Below, piece by piece: positions 28,090 through 35,986 of a stretch of DNA of 64,000 nucleotides (its first letter is position 1; the number at the start of each line of letters is the position of its first letter). The stretch is from Spirochaetota bacterium. Its GTDB lineage: Bacteria > Spirochaetota > UBA4802 > UBA5368. The notes under the pieces were generated by a model. That model saw nothing but the letters and a program-made list of their open reading frames with translations, did not search any database and was not told the DNA's origin. The translations under genes and the position numbers were made by a program. Location of the stretch: positions 236,680 through 300,679 of the forward strand of contig SCSX01000036.1 in assembly GCA_004297825.1 (NCBI GenBank). The letters run 5' to 3'.

Positions 28090-28117
28090 AAAAAGCTCCC
28101 GGTGCCGGGGGCTTTTT
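28090..28117. terminator. bidirectional rho-independent terminator
   Basis: AAAAAGCTCCCGG (28090-28102) pairs with CCGGGGGCTTTTT (28105-28117), with one G-T wobble and a 2-base centre. Runs of A and T flank both sides. It separates the convergent sensor gene and folE2 and can serve both. Confidence 0.85.
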
Positions 28118-28145
28118 CATTCAGGGTGCCGTGCAGCGGGCGGGA

Positions 28146-28937
28146 TCAGGAGCGCCTGTGGTCCATTTCGATCTGCGCGTAGGCGGAATGGTTGTGGATC
28201 GATTCCATGTTCTCGGATTCGGCGGAAAACCAGAGGATCTTGTCGAGCCCCGCGAGCTTCGCCGCCGCGCTGCGCACCATGTCCTCCACGAACATGGGGT
28301 TCTCGTACGATTTTTCGGTGAGATACTTTTCGTCCTCGCGCTTCAATATCGAGTAGATGTCCGAGCTCGCGGACTTCTCCGCGAGATCGACGATTTCCTC
28401 GATCCAGATGCGCTCGCGCGCCTGGACGGTGATGGTCATGATCGAGCGCTGGTTGTGCGCCCCGAACTCGGATATCTCCTTGGAACACGGGCACAGCGAG
28501 AGCACCGGAACGCGGACCGCGAGGGTGTAGAAATCGTCGTAGGAATTTGCAGAGAGCCTGCAGGCATATTCCATCTTCGCCTTCTCCCCGGATATGGGCG
28601 CGCCCTTCGTGATGAAATACGGGAACTCGATCTCGAAGTGGGCGTTGCGCGCCTTGAGCTGGGACTTCATCTCGTCCAGAATTTCCCGGATGTTGAGCGT
28701 GCTGATCCCCTCGCGGTAACGGTTCAGGATCTCGATGAACCGGCTCATGTGCGTCCCGCGAAAGTGGTGGGGCAGGTCCACGTACATGTTCACGCGCGCG
28801 ACCGTGTGCTGCCTGCCCTCGGCGCGGTCGAGCACGACCACGGGGTAGGAGATGTCCTTCACCCCGACCTTGTTTATGGGAAGGTCCCTAATGCCCGGGG
28901 CCTCGGACTGTATGTCCCTGAGCTTCCTGCGCGGCAT
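28146..28937 (-). CDS. folE2: GTP cyclohydrolase FolE2 (type IB)
   Basis: The 263-residue protein matches the GCYH-IB family: N-terminal VGVKDISYPVVV, LPHHFRGTHMSRF, and the metal-site Cys in LSLCPCSKEIS with HNQRS following. It converts GTP to 7,8-dihydroneopterin triphosphate, the first step of folate and of queuosine biosynthesis. QueE at 33204 supplies a later queuosine step. AGAGGAAAAATAGT precedes the ATG. It is one base downstream of the lipoprotein gene's stop and so probably cotranscribed with it. Confidence 0.94.
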   Translation of the reverse strand: MPRRKLRDIQSEAPGIRDLPINKVGVKDISYPVVVLDRAEGRQHTVARVNMYVDLPHHFRGTHMSRFIEILNRYREGISTLNIREILDEMKSQLKARNAHFEIEFPYFITKGAPISGEKAKMEYACRLSANSYDDFYTLAVRVPVLSLCPCSKEISEFGAHNQRSIMTITVQARERIWIEEIVDLAEKSASSDIYSILKREDEKYLTEKSYENPMFVEDMVRSAAAKLAGLDKILWFSAESENMESIHNHSAYAQIEMDHRRS

Positions 28938-28938
28938 A

Positions 28939-29247
28939 CTATTTTTCCTCTATCCGGTCATAGGACTTGAACTGTTCGCAGTCTTTCCTGCACGAATCGT
29001 GCCTGGTGTTACACCCTTCCAGACACTTGCCCCCGCCGTAGAGCACTGCGTCCTTTCGCCGGGCGTCCTGCGTGTCCCCCATGCGGTAGCCCCCGCAGGC
29101 GTCGGCGCATTCGCGGTAGAGCGAGTCGCATTCCAGGAGGCAGCGCTCCCGGTCGGAGAGCTTTCCCGATACGCAGGAAAGCATGACGCACGCGACTGTC
29201 ACGAGCGCCGCTGCGGCGATGAGGCTTCTCAGGCTGCGCGTATTCAT
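28939..29247 (-). CDS. cysteine-patterned lipoprotein with two twin-CX3C modules
   Basis: The 102-residue protein has a lipoprotein signal (LIAAAALVTVACVMLSC, lipobox LMLSC-like as VMLSC). The mature part has two repeats of CX3C-X6-CX3C: CLLECDSLYRECADAC and CLEGCNTRHDSCRKDC. This spacing suggests helical hairpins closed by disulfides, which fits an oxidising periplasm. No family recognised. The start at 29247 is set by GGAGGAACC upstream. Its stop is one base before folE2. Confidence 0.8.
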   Translation of the reverse strand: MNTRSLRSLIAAAALVTVACVMLSCVSGKLSDRERCLLECDSLYRECADACGGYRMGDTQDARRKDAVLYGGGKCLEGCNTRHDSCRKDCEQFKSYDRIEEK

Positions 29248-29455
29248 GGTTCCTCCGTCCGGATTAGATTCATCTTCCCGCAGAATGCGGCCGCGGGAGT
29301 ACACTCAAACCACCACACGCGGCCTTTTTCAATCAATTTTTAATGGGGCGCGGGGCGCCGATATTCGCTTGCATTTCCCTCGCGCCCATATACAGTAATC
29401 CGGACCGGCGCCGCACGGTGCCGTGTTTTCACATCATCTAGCCGGGGTGTGCGCC

Positions 29456-30679
29456 ATGAAAACCAGGAATGTCGTCGCGGGACTGCTTCTGATAACGACC
29501 GCCCTCGTCGCGGGTCCCCGCGCGGTGGAGTCCCAGACGAAGGAAAGGTTCAAACAGGACGTCGAGAAGCAGAAGGATATCGGGAAAAAGGACATCGAGC
29601 TCGTCAAGATGAAGGTCGAGGTGATACGCCAGGAGATTGTGCGGCGAAACTACAAGTTCAAGGTCGATATCACCGAGGCGATCAAGCGCGACATCAAGGA
29701 GATCACCGGCCTCGAGGTGCCGCGGGGTGTCGAGAAGGAGGCGCGCGTCCAGAGCAGCCTGGGAAACCAGATGTTCCAGATGTTTTTAAAAAAGCTCGCC
29801 GAGGCCGAACGCGCTAAGAAGAAAAAGAAAAGGCCGGAAAAGACCGAGCCGGAAAAACGCGCGGAGGAACCCGAAGAGAAGGTCGAGCCGGATGCGAATG
29901 AACGGCGCGACGAGGGCGCGCGCACGGACGAGACCGAAGAGCCCGCCGGGAAGGACAAGGTCCCGGTCGAGGAGCCCAAGAAAGAACCCGCCCTCGCTCC
30001 CGACGCCGACCCCAAGGCTTCTTCGTTCAGCTGGGTGCGGCGCGGCAAGGTGACCCCCGTCAAGTTCCAGGAAAACTGCGGAAGCTGCTGGGCGTTTTCC
30101 TCCGTGGCGGTCGTCGAGTCGAGCGCGCTCATCGTGAACAACCGGGAAATGGACCTTTCGGAACAGTTCCTGGTGGACTGCGCGGTCGACAAGAGCGGCC
30201 GCGACGCCGGGAGCTGCGGCGGCGGGTGGTACGGGTACGCCTTCGATTTCCTCACGCGAAGCTCCCCGGTGGACGAGGCGAGCGTCCCCTACGGGGCGCG
30301 CGAACAGGCGTGCAGGAAGGGAAGCGAGGTGCCCCTGCGCATCGCCGCGTGGGGCTACGTTCAAGCCGACGCCGGTAACCCTTCGGTTGACGAAATGAAG
30401 GCGGCGCTCTGCAAGTACGGGCCGCTGGCGGCCTGCATCAAGGCGACCCCGGCCTTCCAGGCGTACCGGAGCGGCGTGTTCGACGAGTTCGCCTCGACCT
30501 GGGGCCCCCGGGACATCAATCACGGCATCGTGATCGTAGGATGGGACGATTCCAAAAAATCGTACCTCATCAAGAATTCGTGGAGCACCGACTGGGGCGA
30601 GGACGGATACGGGTGGGTCGAGTACGGGTGCAACAATATAGGCTTCGGCGCGGCGTGGGTCGTGGTCGAGGGAATGTGA
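29456..30679 (+). CDS. exported papain-like cysteine peptidase (C1A)
   Basis: The 407-residue protein has a signal peptide (MKTRNVVAGLLLITTALVAG), a ~150-residue charged Lys/Glu-rich helical region that may serve as a pro-region or spacer, and a complete papain domain from about 185. Catalytic residues are visible: Gln in VKFQENCGSCWAF, Cys211, His356 (INHGIVIVGWD) and Asn374 (KNSWSTDWGEDGYG). CGGGWYGYAFD is also typical of C1A. It would act in the periplasm, at the surface or outside the cell. A chagasin-like inhibitor gene follows 11 bases downstream, so protease and inhibitor are made together. Confidence 0.93.
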   Translation: MKTRNVVAGLLLITTALVAGPRAVESQTKERFKQDVEKQKDIGKKDIELVKMKVEVIRQEIVRRNYKFKVDITEAIKRDIKEITGLEVPRGVEKEARVQSSLGNQMFQMFLKKLAEAERAKKKKKRPEKTEPEKRAEEPEEKVEPDANERRDEGARTDETEEPAGKDKVPVEEPKKEPALAPDADPKASSFSWVRRGKVTPVKFQENCGSCWAFSSVAVVESSALIVNNREMDLSEQFLVDCAVDKSGRDAGSCGGGWYGYAFDFLTRSSPVDEASVPYGAREQACRKGSEVPLRIAAWGYVQADAGNPSVDEMKAALCKYGPLAACIKATPAFQAYRSGVFDEFASTWGPRDINHGIVIVGWDDSKKSYLIKNSWSTDWGEDGYGWVEYGCNNIGFGAAWVVVEGM

Positions 30680-30690
30680 GGAGCGGAGCA

Positions 30691-31092
30691 ATGAAACGAT
30701 TAACGACAAACCTGAGTATCGGCCCCCTGTGCCTGCTGTGCGCCGTCATGCTCATCCAGGGATGCGCATCGCTCCCGGAGCAGGCACTATCCCCCGCAGA
30801 CGAGGGAAGGGCGATCCCGCTCGCGCTGGGATCGGAGATGCTCGTCAGGATCGAGGCCCAGGTTTCTACCGGGTACCGGTGGGAGGCTCATCCCGCCCGG
30901 GGGCTTGTGGCGGTGAAGGAGCACGCGATAGAATCGGCGGGCGGCGGGATCGTCGGGGGGATCGACATCCAGGTGATGAAGGTCACCGCGCTCGCCGCGG
31001 GCGAGGACGAGGTGGAATTCGCCTACGCGCGCCCGTTCGGGCCTCCGGAGAAGCCGGCCAAGCGGTTCGTCGTAAAGTTCGTCGTCAAATAG
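30691..31092 (+). CDS. chagasin-like cysteine peptidase inhibitor (I42), lipoprotein
   Basis: The 133-residue protein has a lipoprotein signal (LCLLCAVMLIQGC) and then the chagasin fold pattern: STGYRWE (loop 2), a Gly-rich GGGIVGGID stretch (loop 4 region) and YARPFGPPEKPAKRF (loop 6; usually RPW). I42 inhibitors block C1A papain-family peptidases. Its immediate upstream gene encodes one, so it probably protects the cell from its own enzyme, anchored by lipid in the envelope. GAGGAGCGGAGCA precedes the ATG. The stop overlaps the convergent hydrolase gene by 8 bases. Confidence 0.88.
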   Translation: MKRLTTNLSIGPLCLLCAVMLIQGCASLPEQALSPADEGRAIPLALGSEMLVRIEAQVSTGYRWEAHPARGLVAVKEHAIESAGGGIVGGIDIQVMKVTALAAGEDEVEFAYARPFGPPEKPAKRFVVKFVVK

Positions 31093-32011
31093 CGGCCGGT
31101 GCCGCGCCGGAAAGCCATGCGAGAATGCGGGGGAAGTGGTCCAGGACCGCGTCCCGGTGGGTGAGCATTTCGATGTGCGAATAGTCGCGCAGCGAGCCGT
31201 GCTTTTTCCCGAGCACCATGAGCGCGCCCTTCAGGTCGCCGCACTCCCGCATGAATCGCCGCACATCGGCGGGATTCCCCAGACACCGGTCGCCCTCCGA
31301 GGCGACGTAGAGGGCCGGCGGAAGCGTGATGCCCCGTATGGCCTCCCCGTAGTCGAACCCGTCCACCGTGTCCCGCCAGGTTTTTGAAACGAGCCATTCC
31401 ACGCTGTCGCGATAAAACATACGCGTTTCGTTGTCGTCGCCCAGGAACAGGTGCAGGTCCTTCATGGGCAGGTAGCCGCAGGCCGCGCAGACCCCCCGCG
31501 CGAGGAAGCGCCAGAAGAAATCGATCTGGATGAAGCGCGCGGGGTTGCGCACCGCGATCCTCCGCCGGGAGCCCAGGTACACCAGCGCGGCCGCGGACGC
31601 GCGGCAATACGGGTCGCGCGCGATCGCCGAGGCGGCCAGCGCGCCGCCGTAGGAATGGGCGACCCAGAGCTGGGGCGCGTCACCCCGGATCGTGCGGATC
31701 GCCCGGGAGAACGCCGGAATATCATCGAGGATCATCTCATGCTGCCCGTACAGGGACGCCCGCCCCGCGGGAGGAACGCTTCCCCCGTGCCCGCGGGCGT
31801 CGGCGACGAAGACGTCGTACCCGTTATGCGCGAGAAAAGGGGCGAATCCCCTGCCGCTGTCCGAATAGAATATCCTGCCGTTCTCCACGCCCCCGTGGAA
31901 CATGAGCACGGGCCTTCCGCCCTCGCGGGCGCGCATGCGCCGGAGGTGCAGGGTGTCCGTGCCGTTCACGGGTATCATGATGGATTCCATTGCAAGGGGC
32001 GGTCTGTCCAT
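31085..32011 (-). CDS. alpha/beta hydrolase
   Basis: The 308-residue protein has the fold's typical order: HGG oxyanion region (VLMFHGGVENGRIF), ADARGHGGS, nucleophile elbow VAHSYGGALAASA, and a late His in KKHGSLRDYSHIEML. It is predicted to be a cytoplasmic esterase, lipase or similar; the substrate is unknown. The start at 32011 is preceded by GGAGG at 11 bases; other in-frame starts lie at 32029 and further up. It follows the small gene at 32136 on the same strand. Confidence 0.85.
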   Translation of the reverse strand: MDRPPLAMESIMIPVNGTDTLHLRRMRAREGGRPVLMFHGGVENGRIFYSDSGRGFAPFLAHNGYDVFVADARGHGGSVPPAGRASLYGQHEMILDDIPAFSRAIRTIRGDAPQLWVAHSYGGALAASAIARDPYCRASAAALVYLGSRRRIAVRNPARFIQIDFFWRFLARGVCAACGYLPMKDLHLFLGDDNETRMFYRDSVEWLVSKTWRDTVDGFDYGEAIRGITLPPALYVASEGDRCLGNPADVRRFMRECGDLKGALMVLGKKHGSLRDYSHIEMLTHRDAVLDHFPRILAWLSGAAPAAI

Positions 32012-32135
32012 GGGCGCGAATTCCTCCATCCGGCGATCCGGGGCTTTTCGGAAAGATTCTGAAGGAAAACGCGTTTTGTGCAACTCGAATTTAACGTTAT
32101 GCGAAATTAATTTCAATTGCCCCGGCGTGCGGGGA

Positions 32136-32297
32136 TCAGGTGTTCGTCACGAACTTGCTGGTGAGGAATTCCCCCTGCATGGGATTGAGGTCGAAGCGCT
32201 GGCACGCCTCCTCGATGAGCTTGAGCCTGTCCGCCTTGGGATTTTCCATGAGCTCCGCGCTGATAAATCTCATGGCGTCCTCGATCGATGAGTCCAT
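32136..32297 (-). CDS. 53-residue conserved-looking small protein
   Basis: A 53-codon gene reads MDSSIEDAMRFISAELMENP and ends LTSKFVTNT. It has an ATG at 32297 and an AGGGGGG ribosome site about 6 bases upstream. Composition fits a short, acidic, mostly helical cytoplasmic protein with a central KLIEEACQRFDL helix. It sits 29 bases after the radical SAM gene on the same strand, so it is likely cotranscribed. No family is recognised. It lies in a different frame from longer spurious open frames that cover it. Confidence 0.7.
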   Translation of the reverse strand: MDSSIEDAMRFISAELMENPKADRLKLIEEACQRFDLNPMQGEFLTSKFVTNT

Positions 32298-32326
32298 ATC
32301 GGCCCCCCTGTCCTTTCGTGGCCCGC

Positions 32327-33202
32327 TCAGAGCGCCCGCATGTGTTCGGGCTTGAGCAGTTTTTCGTCGCCGCGCCGGATCACGTCTTCCAGGAGCGCGA
32401 TCACCTTGTGGCGATCGTCCGGCAGAGTGGCCCGGATGGGAAGATAGTTCGACGCGTGGTTCGAGGTGAAAAAACACCTGTTTTTCACCTTCATGTTGAT
32501 GATTATGAGCCTGAGCTCGTTGAGCATGCCGAACTTGTCCGGCAGCGCGAATGTGCCCTTCGCGTAATCCTCGTAGAGCGAGGTGTTGGGAAGGAGCATC
32601 ACCGTGAGCGCGCCGGCGTAGTCGGGCGACATCGCGCCCAGGTGCTTCCCGGTGTCGATCGCGTGCTCCTCGGAGAGTTCGGTTCCGCCTATGCCCAGGA
32701 GCACCGTCTGCGAGAGGAGTATCCCGGCGGATTTTATTTTTTCGGCGGCCTCGAGCTGGCGATGGGGGAACGCACCCTTCTTGATGCGCCTGAGCACCTC
32801 CCGGTTCCCGCTTTCGATCCCCTGGTAGACGATGCCCAGGCCCGCCGCGCGCAGGGCGCGAAGCTCTTCGGGCGTTTTCTTGATGATCGCCTTTGTGTTG
32901 CCGTACACGCCGATGCGCTCGATCCAGGGGCTCCGCTTCTTTAAATGCGCGATGATATCGAGTATGGTCTCCGTCGGGAGGATGAGCACGTCGCCGTCCG
33001 CGAGAAATGCGCGCTGGAACCGGTACTGCGAGGACATCTCGTCTATGTCGCGCTTGATGGTCGCGATATCCTTGAAATAGAATTTCTGTTCCTTGTAGGT
33101 TCCGCAGAAGGTGCACTGGTTGTGCGAGCACCCCACGGTCACCTGGATGATCATGCTGTACGCCTCGCTGGGAGGCCTTATAACGTGTCCTACGTAATCC
33201 AT
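32327..33202 (-). CDS. radical SAM protein
   Basis: The 291-residue protein has the cluster motif CSHNQCTFC, i.e. CX4CX2C with the GCSHN-CTFC context known from a radical SAM subfamily related to HemN/YgiQ-like proteins. It also has the SAM-binding elements LADGDVLIL and YQGIESGN. The reaction is unknown. It lacks an obvious accessory domain and is shorter than HemN. It begins one base after the queE stop, in the 36973-32136 gene string. Confidence 0.9.
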   Translation of the reverse strand: MDYVGHVIRPPSEAYSMIIQVTVGCSHNQCTFCGTYKEQKFYFKDIATIKRDIDEMSSQYRFQRAFLADGDVLILPTETILDIIAHLKKRSPWIERIGVYGNTKAIIKKTPEELRALRAAGLGIVYQGIESGNREVLRRIKKGAFPHRQLEAAEKIKSAGILLSQTVLLGIGGTELSEEHAIDTGKHLGAMSPDYAGALTVMLLPNTSLYEDYAKGTFALPDKFGMLNELRLIIINMKVKNRCFFTSNHASNYLPIRATLPDDRHKVIALLEDVIRRGDEKLLKPEHMRAL

Positions 33203-33203
33203 G

Positions 33204-33890
33204 TCACAAATCCTTCGGCTCGCCGCCGGGCCAGATGATGGTATGAAGCTGCAGGTTCAGCCTGCACCGGAGCCTGTCGTTCAGGATGAGCCGGGCGAGC
33301 TCATCGGGGCGCATCCTGTCGCTCACGGGCGACAGGTTGACAACTGCGGCCGATTCCGCAAGATATTTTTTAATGAATCTTTTCGCGAACCGGTAATCCC
33401 CCCCGCCGGCGATCACGAACTTGATCTCGTCGGAGGCTTTCAGGAACTCGAGGTTCCGGAGAACGAACGAGCCCGCGCAGCCGCTCGAGGGCGTCTTGAC
33501 GTCGGCGATGATCCTCGCGTGGGGGGGCACGGCGTCCAACGGGATGCTTCCGTTCGTCTCAACCTGGACGTTTCGTCGCGCCGCGAGAAGCTTCCGGATG
33601 AGCGGGATGCTGTTCCCTTGCAGAAGGGGCTCGCCCCCGGTGAGCGTGACATGATGAACGGCGCCCAGGCGCGCGACCTTCTTCACGACTTCATCCACAC
33701 TCATACGCGCGCCGCCTTCCCTGGCTTCGGGCGTATCGCACCACGAGCAGGTGAGGTTGCATCCCGCAAGCCGCACGAACGCCGAGGGAAAGCCCGCGGT
33801 GGTTGTCTCGCCCTCGATAGAGAGAAATATGCCATGCACGAGTAGCCGATCGTCCGCGGTGTTTCGTACCGTCTTCGCCCGCGCTTTCAA
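33204..33890 (-). CDS. queE: 7-carboxy-7-deazaguanine synthase QueE
   Basis: The 228-residue radical SAM enzyme has HGIFLSIEGETTTAGFPSAFVRL, the cluster motif CNLTCSWC (CX3CX2C), TLTGGEPLLQ and VETNGSIPL, which are typical of QueE. It makes 7-carboxy-7-deazaguanine from CPH4 on the queuosine pathway. FolE2 at 28146 can supply the first precursor; QueC and QueD are not in the window. The frame begins with a TTG (33890) overlapping the PLD stop by 4 bases. A GTG at the VHGIF codon would be an equally plausible start. Confidence 0.9.
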   Translation of the reverse strand: MKARAKTVRNTADDRLLVHGIFLSIEGETTTAGFPSAFVRLAGCNLTCSWCDTPEAREGGARMSVDEVVKKVARLGAVHHVTLTGGEPLLQGNSIPLIRKLLAARRNVQVETNGSIPLDAVPPHARIIADVKTPSSGCAGSFVLRNLEFLKASDEIKFVIAGGGDYRFAKRFIKKYLAESAAVVNLSPVSDRMRPDELARLILNDRLRCRLNLQLHTIIWPGGEPKDL

Positions 33891-34912
33891 TTGTACACCC
33901 GCGCGAATTCTTTCATGTATTCCCCGGTGATCTCCGCGTTGTCGAGGATGATGACGTTCTCGTCGTTTTTGACGTTCGCTCCCTTTGAGAAATTAAATGA
34001 GCCGGTGATGAGAAGCGCCTCGTCGATGATGATCACCTTGTGATGCATGAGGCCGGGATTGCGGTCGATCTTAACCGCGATCCCCTCGACGCGGAGCTTG
34101 TTGTACTCGCTGTTTTCGGTGTCGGATCCCTCGCGCTCGATCACGCCCTTCACCGCGATCCCCTTTTTATGCAGCCGGATGAGCTCTTCCCCCAGCGGGT
34201 CGCTCGTGAACGAGAACGCGAGGAAATGGACGGAACGCCTCGCCTTTTTCAGCCGTTCAAGGATTATGCGCTCGATGTTGTCCTCGGGGGAGAAGTAGGC
34301 GTTGATATTCGTGTCGGCGATTTTCACGAAATATTTTTTTGTCAGGGAACCAAACAGGCCCGGTTCCTTCCTGTTGCCGAACACCCCGCCCGCATGCATC
34401 TCGTCGAACTCGGCCTGGAAGATCGATGCGAGCTCCGCCGAGCGGATCACGATCGCGTTGTTGTCGTCCTTAAAAGCGCCGTTGTCGGTGAGATTGTAGG
34501 AGCCCGTCCAGAGCTGCTCGCCGTCGATGATCGCGAACTTGTCGTGCATGAGTCCGCGCCGGTCGTCCACCGCGACGGGTATCCCCGCGTTCACGAGCGT
34601 GCGCACCCCGGATGCGACGGTGTCGGTTTCGGTGACGATGCGGACGTCCACGCCGCGCGCCTTCGCCGCAAGGAGCGTCTGGATGATGCGGTTCGAGGTG
34701 ATCGAGTAGAACGCCCCGTGGAACGAGCGGCGCGCGGCGTCGATGCGCGCAACGAGCGCCGATTCGGGATTTTCGGTAAAGGGCGCCCCCTCGGGCGCGG
34801 TGAAGTAGACGTTCCACCAGCGCTCCTGCGCGGAGAGTGCGAGCGCGGAGAGCGTGAGCGCGGAGAGCGTGAGTGCGACGGCGGTGAGGCGCAGAATCTT
34901 ATGTAATGTCAA
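33887..34912 (-). CDS. exported phospholipase D-like protein with two HKD motifs
   Basis: The 341-residue protein has a signal peptide and two PLD active-site motifs: MHDKFAIIDGEQLWTGSYN and MHHKVIIIDEALLITGSFNF. This is the normal pair for a bacterial PLD-family phosphodiesterase or endonuclease acting outside the cytoplasm. The start is inferred as a TTG at 34912 with GGGGAAGC upstream, overlapping the 34899 gene's stop. The signal peptide's hydrophobic core is built from a 15-base tandem repeat (34829-34873). Substrate unknown. Confidence 0.85.
   Translation of the reverse strand: MTLHKILRLTAVALTLSALTLSALALSAQERWWNVYFTAPEGAPFTENPESALVARIDAARRSFHGAFYSITSNRIIQTLLAAKARGVDVRIVTETDTVASGVRTLVNAGIPVAVDDRRGLMHDKFAIIDGEQLWTGSYNLTDNGAFKDDNNAIVIRSAELASIFQAEFDEMHAGGVFGNRKEPGLFGSLTKKYFVKIADTNINAYFSPEDNIERIILERLKKARRSVHFLAFSFTSDPLGEELIRLHKKGIAVKGVIEREGSDTENSEYNKLRVEGIAVKIDRNPGLMHHKVIIIDEALLITGSFNFSKGANVKNDENVIILDNAEITGEYMKEFARVYN
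34829..34873. repeat. three tandem 15-base units inside the PLD signal peptide
   Basis: Units at 34829-34843, 34844-34858 and 34859-34873 have the form CGCGGAGAGCGTGAG; the first differs at a few bases. On the coding strand they give repeated TLSAL/LALSA blocks of the hydrophobic core. Copy-number change would alter signal peptide length in frame. Confidence 0.85.
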
Positions 34913-35981
34913 GTTGCTTCCCCAGGTATCTCGCGAAATTAAGCAGGTCCGATGCGTCCCTTCCCGGTATGTGAACGCGGAATATTCGGAAGTACGCCCC
35001 CAGCGTCTTCCCGATTTTAGAGAACTGCACGCGCCCGTCGCGCAGGTCCTCCAGGAGGTCATACGCCTCCCGGTCCAGGAACACGATGAATTCCCCGAGC
35101 CCCTGCGCGGTATCGAACGAGTACCGGACGCCGACCAGGTTGCCGCGCTCCATGGATTTTTTGACCTTGAATCCGCGGATAGCGGTATCGATGGAGCGCG
35201 ATCTCCCGTAGCGCACGCCGGAGGGCCCCGCGGCGAGCACGTTCACGCGCGTGAGCATGGGGACCGCGAGGGCGGCCGCTCCCGCGGCCGCGGCCCCCGC
35301 GAGGGCCAGCACCATATACGCCGCCGTCGCCGAAAGGGCCTCGCCCGACATGAAGCCGGCGGACGTGATGACCAGGCCGCAAAAAATTCCGAGCCCAAGC
35401 AGGAGCCGCGACACCGCGCCGCGGTCTTTCCACGCGTAGTACCGCGTGCCGCCCGATTCTCGGGTGGTTATCCATCCCGGGAGTTCCCTCCGGTCGTCGA
35501 CCTCGGACGAGCCCTTGAATTTCACCGTCTCGTTTAATCGGCGCGCAAGCGCCTCACCCTTTTTTGACGTCGTCCACCCCGTGCTCCAGAGGTCGAAGAT
35601 CGCGCCCCCCCGCGTGTGAAGGAAAACGATATGCCCCCTCTCGCGGACGTAGCGCTCGCGGATGCCCAGGATTTCCCCGTACCCGATCCGCGCCTCCGAT
35701 TTTCCCCGGCCGCGCATTATGAAGTGCTGTGCGGCGTTATCGAACACGAGACGGCGGGGATGGGCGCGGCGCGCCTGCAGCATGACAAAACCGGCGCAGG
35801 AGAAGACCGCGCCGAACCCGCCCAGCCCGAGCGAGGCTGCGGAGCCGGTACCTGCAAAGGCCGCGATCCCCAGGAGTGCGAGCGGAATCCCGAGGACTGC
35901 CATGGCCGCCCCCCAGACACGGAGGCCGGACCCAAGCGCAAGCTCGATCGAGGCGTCGTCCATCTTCCTGATACGATACAT
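34899..35981 (-). CDS. membrane protein of unknown function
   Basis: The 360-residue protein has two membrane-segment pairs, at about 22-68 and 190-245, separated by soluble beta-rich parts. One reads RLVFDNAAQHFIMRGRGKSE, the other GVRYGRSRSIDTAIRGFKV, and the two look alike, as if two PH-like modules follow two membrane hairpins. No known domain is recognised. It begins 5 bases after the gene at 35987 and overlaps the PLD gene, so all three are coupled. Confidence 0.7.
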   Translation of the reverse strand: MYRIRKMDDASIELALGSGLRVWGAAMAVLGIPLALLGIAAFAGTGSAASLGLGGFGAVFSCAGFVMLQARRAHPRRLVFDNAAQHFIMRGRGKSEARIGYGEILGIRERYVRERGHIVFLHTRGGAIFDLWSTGWTTSKKGEALARRLNETVKFKGSSEVDDRRELPGWITTRESGGTRYYAWKDRGAVSRLLLGLGIFCGLVITSAGFMSGEALSATAAYMVLALAGAAAAGAAALAVPMLTRVNVLAAGPSGVRYGRSRSIDTAIRGFKVKKSMERGNLVGVRYSFDTAQGLGEFIVFLDREAYDLLEDLRDGRVQFSKIGKTLGAYFRIFRVHIPGRDASDLLNFARYLGKQLDIT

Positions 35982-35986
35982 GGCGG

